Positions 62,972 through 64,000 of a DNA stretch of 64,000 bases are shown here, piece after piece. The stretch covers positions 29,208 through 93,207 of the forward strand of contig CAWCGJ010000041.1 in NCBI GenBank assembly GCA_963795055.1. The letters run 5' to 3'. The notes under the pieces were generated by a model. It was not told the DNA's origin, did no database searches, and saw only the letters and a program-made list of their open reading frames with translations. A program made the position numbers and the translations under genes. How positions within the stretch are numbered: the stretch's first letter is position 1; every line of letters starts with the position of its first letter. Source of the stretch: JASHPR01 sp963795055. Its GTDB lineage: Bacteria > Actinomycetota > Actinomycetes > Streptosporangiales > Streptosporangiaceae.

Positions 62972-63913
62972 TCAGAGCGGTTCGTCGTAGCGGACGGGGG
63001 TGGTGAACCGCGGATCCTCGTGGCGGCGCCAGTACTCGTCCCGCAGTCGCGCGGTCAGCGGCCCGGGCTTTCCCGTGCCGACCGGCTCGCCGTTGATGAC
63101 GGTCACCGGCATGATGCCTCCCGCGGTCGAGGTAACCAGCACCTCGTCGGCCCGGCACAGGTCCCCGGCGGTCAGCCGGACCTCCCGCACCGGATCGCCG
63201 GCCTCGGCGGCGATCTCGATGACCGACCGGCGGGTGATGCCCTGGAGCGTGCCGTCGGCCGGCGTCAGCCACCGCCCGTCCACGCGGGCGAACACGTTGT
63301 AGCCCGGTCCTTCCGTGATCGCGCCGGAGGGGCCGCGGAGCACGACCAGCTCGGCGCCGTGGTCGTAGGCCTCCAGCTGGGCCGTGTCCAGGTCGAGCCA
63401 GTGATAGTTCTTGACCACCGGGTCGACGCTCTGCGGCGGGATGCGGGTCACCTGGCTGATCCACAGGCGCGCGCCGTCGGCGGCCTGCCGGTCCGGCGCG
63501 ATGATCCACACGAACGGCACGGCGAAGCAGTAGAAGGTGGCCCGGGCGGTACGCAGGTCACGGCGGCCGGCCTCGACGCGGCCGCGGGTGCAGGTCATCG
63601 ACACGTAGGCCTCGCGCAGGCCGGCCAGGCGCACGCACCCGTGCAGGATCGCCTCGATCTCGGCGCGGTCGTGGCCGGGGTCCAGCCGCAGCCGGGCCAG
63701 GCTGGCGCTGAACCGGTCGAGATGGTCATCCAGCCGGTAGAAGCGCCGGCGCCAGACATGAACCACGTCGTAGGTGGCGTCCGAGCGGGTGACGCCCAGG
63801 TCGAGCACGGAGATCTTGGCCTCCTCGACCGGGCAGTACCGCCCGCCCATCCAGGCCGCTCCGGACGGCCAGGGCGGCGTCGCCGCCCCGGAGCCTGCGC
63901 CCGCGTCCGCCAT
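62972..63913 (-). CDS. class IV (branched-chain/D-amino-acid type) PLP aminotransferase
   Basis: 313 residues. PLP-binding Lys in DPVVKNYHWLDLDTAQLEA, and AITEGPGYNVFARVDG, LQGITRRSVIEIA and VLVTSTAGGIMPV are the family blocks. It could be a branched-chain, D-alanine or aminodeoxychorismate-lyase-like enzyme; the substrate is not resolved. ATG 63913 follows GGAGGG. Confidence 0.88.
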   Translation of the reverse strand: MADAGAGSGAATPPWPSGAAWMGGRYCPVEEAKISVLDLGVTRSDATYDVVHVWRRRFYRLDDHLDRFSASLARLRLDPGHDRAEIEAILHGCVRLAGLREAYVSMTCTRGRVEAGRRDLRTARATFYCFAVPFVWIIAPDRQAADGARLWISQVTRIPPQSVDPVVKNYHWLDLDTAQLEAYDHGAELVVLRGPSGAITEGPGYNVFARVDGRWLTPADGTLQGITRRSVIEIAAEAGDPVREVRLTAGDLCRADEVLVTSTAGGIMPVTVINGEPVGTGKPGPLTARLRDEYWRRHEDPRFTTPVRYDEPL

Positions 63914-64000
63914 CCGTGCCCTCCGCCGATCCCGCCGAAGCATCTCGCTCAGCATCCACCGCTGCGGGCGTCCGCGGCTACCCCTGGGTCGGGGTCTAGA

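Overview
The window is very GC-rich DNA (codon third positions almost all G or C, many GTG starts) from an actinomycete. It shows streptomycete/streptosporangial-type synteny: an HrdB-type sigma factor next to ParE/ParC, PspA-PspAA-HtpX-PspAB, the bc1-aa3 respiratory supercomplex genes next to trpD, and PimB-FadD15-phosphoesterase-SRPBCC-glucokinase. Genus cannot be assigned from the sequence alone.

Layout. 1-6.3 kb: a hypothetical gene running off the left edge, a PAS-PAS-GAF-SpoIIE phosphatase, the principal-type sigma factor and a small zinc-ribbon protein. 6.5-11.4 kb: type IIA topoisomerase subunits parE and parC, convergent around a strong hairpin. 11.4-18.4 kb: an SDR gene divergent from an ABM-like/ArsR pair, an intact IS1182-type insertion sequence with a TCCC target duplication, a PfkB kinase, cobU and a frameshifted aldo/keto reductase. 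18.4-25.2 kb: a DUF3043 protein, the PspA envelope-stress set, erpA, a PfkB-family kinase, a CtaG-like assembly factor and a TusA-like protein. 25.5-34.7 kb: ctaC-ctaD-ctaF and the opposing ctaE-qcrC-qcrA-qcrB operon, separated by an accessory insert that holds an MFS transporter remnant, a broken lysE and a nitroreductase. 34.7-38.9 kb: a receiver-like protein, trpD, a stand-alone AsnC ligand-binding domain, a DnaQ-type exonuclease and an NlpC/P60 peptidase behind a c-di-AMP (ydaO-type) riboswitch. 38.9-41.4 kb: a decayed region with an HNH/DUF222 endonuclease remnant. 41.4-52.8 kb: PimB, FadD15, phosphoesterase, SRPBCC, glucokinase, hydrolase, PlsC and a secreted sedolisin-lectin protein. 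52.8-64 kb: glycerol kinase, a phosphofructokinase with pyrophosphate-type active-site residues, a CGNR regulator divergent from a MATE pump, an FHA/CoA-transferase/acyl-CoA dehydrogenase/aldehyde dehydrogenase operon, an isochorismatase-like protein, a methyltransferase remnant and a class IV aminotransferase.

Two patterns cut across the window. First, an inverted pair of about 14-15 bp (GGATGAAAAGG-type) elements with exactly 38 bp between them occurs in two unrelated divergent intergenic regions (12.2 kb and 25.3 kb). This is the best candidate here for an undescribed regulatory module. Second, several genes look broken or split by a single missing base in a G/C run or GC-rich tract (aldo/keto reductase, the gene before glucokinase, the membrane protein after it, and possibly the 5' ends of the PAS phosphatase and the sigma factor). 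This could be a systematic assembly artefact and should be settled with raw reads before any are called pseudogenes.
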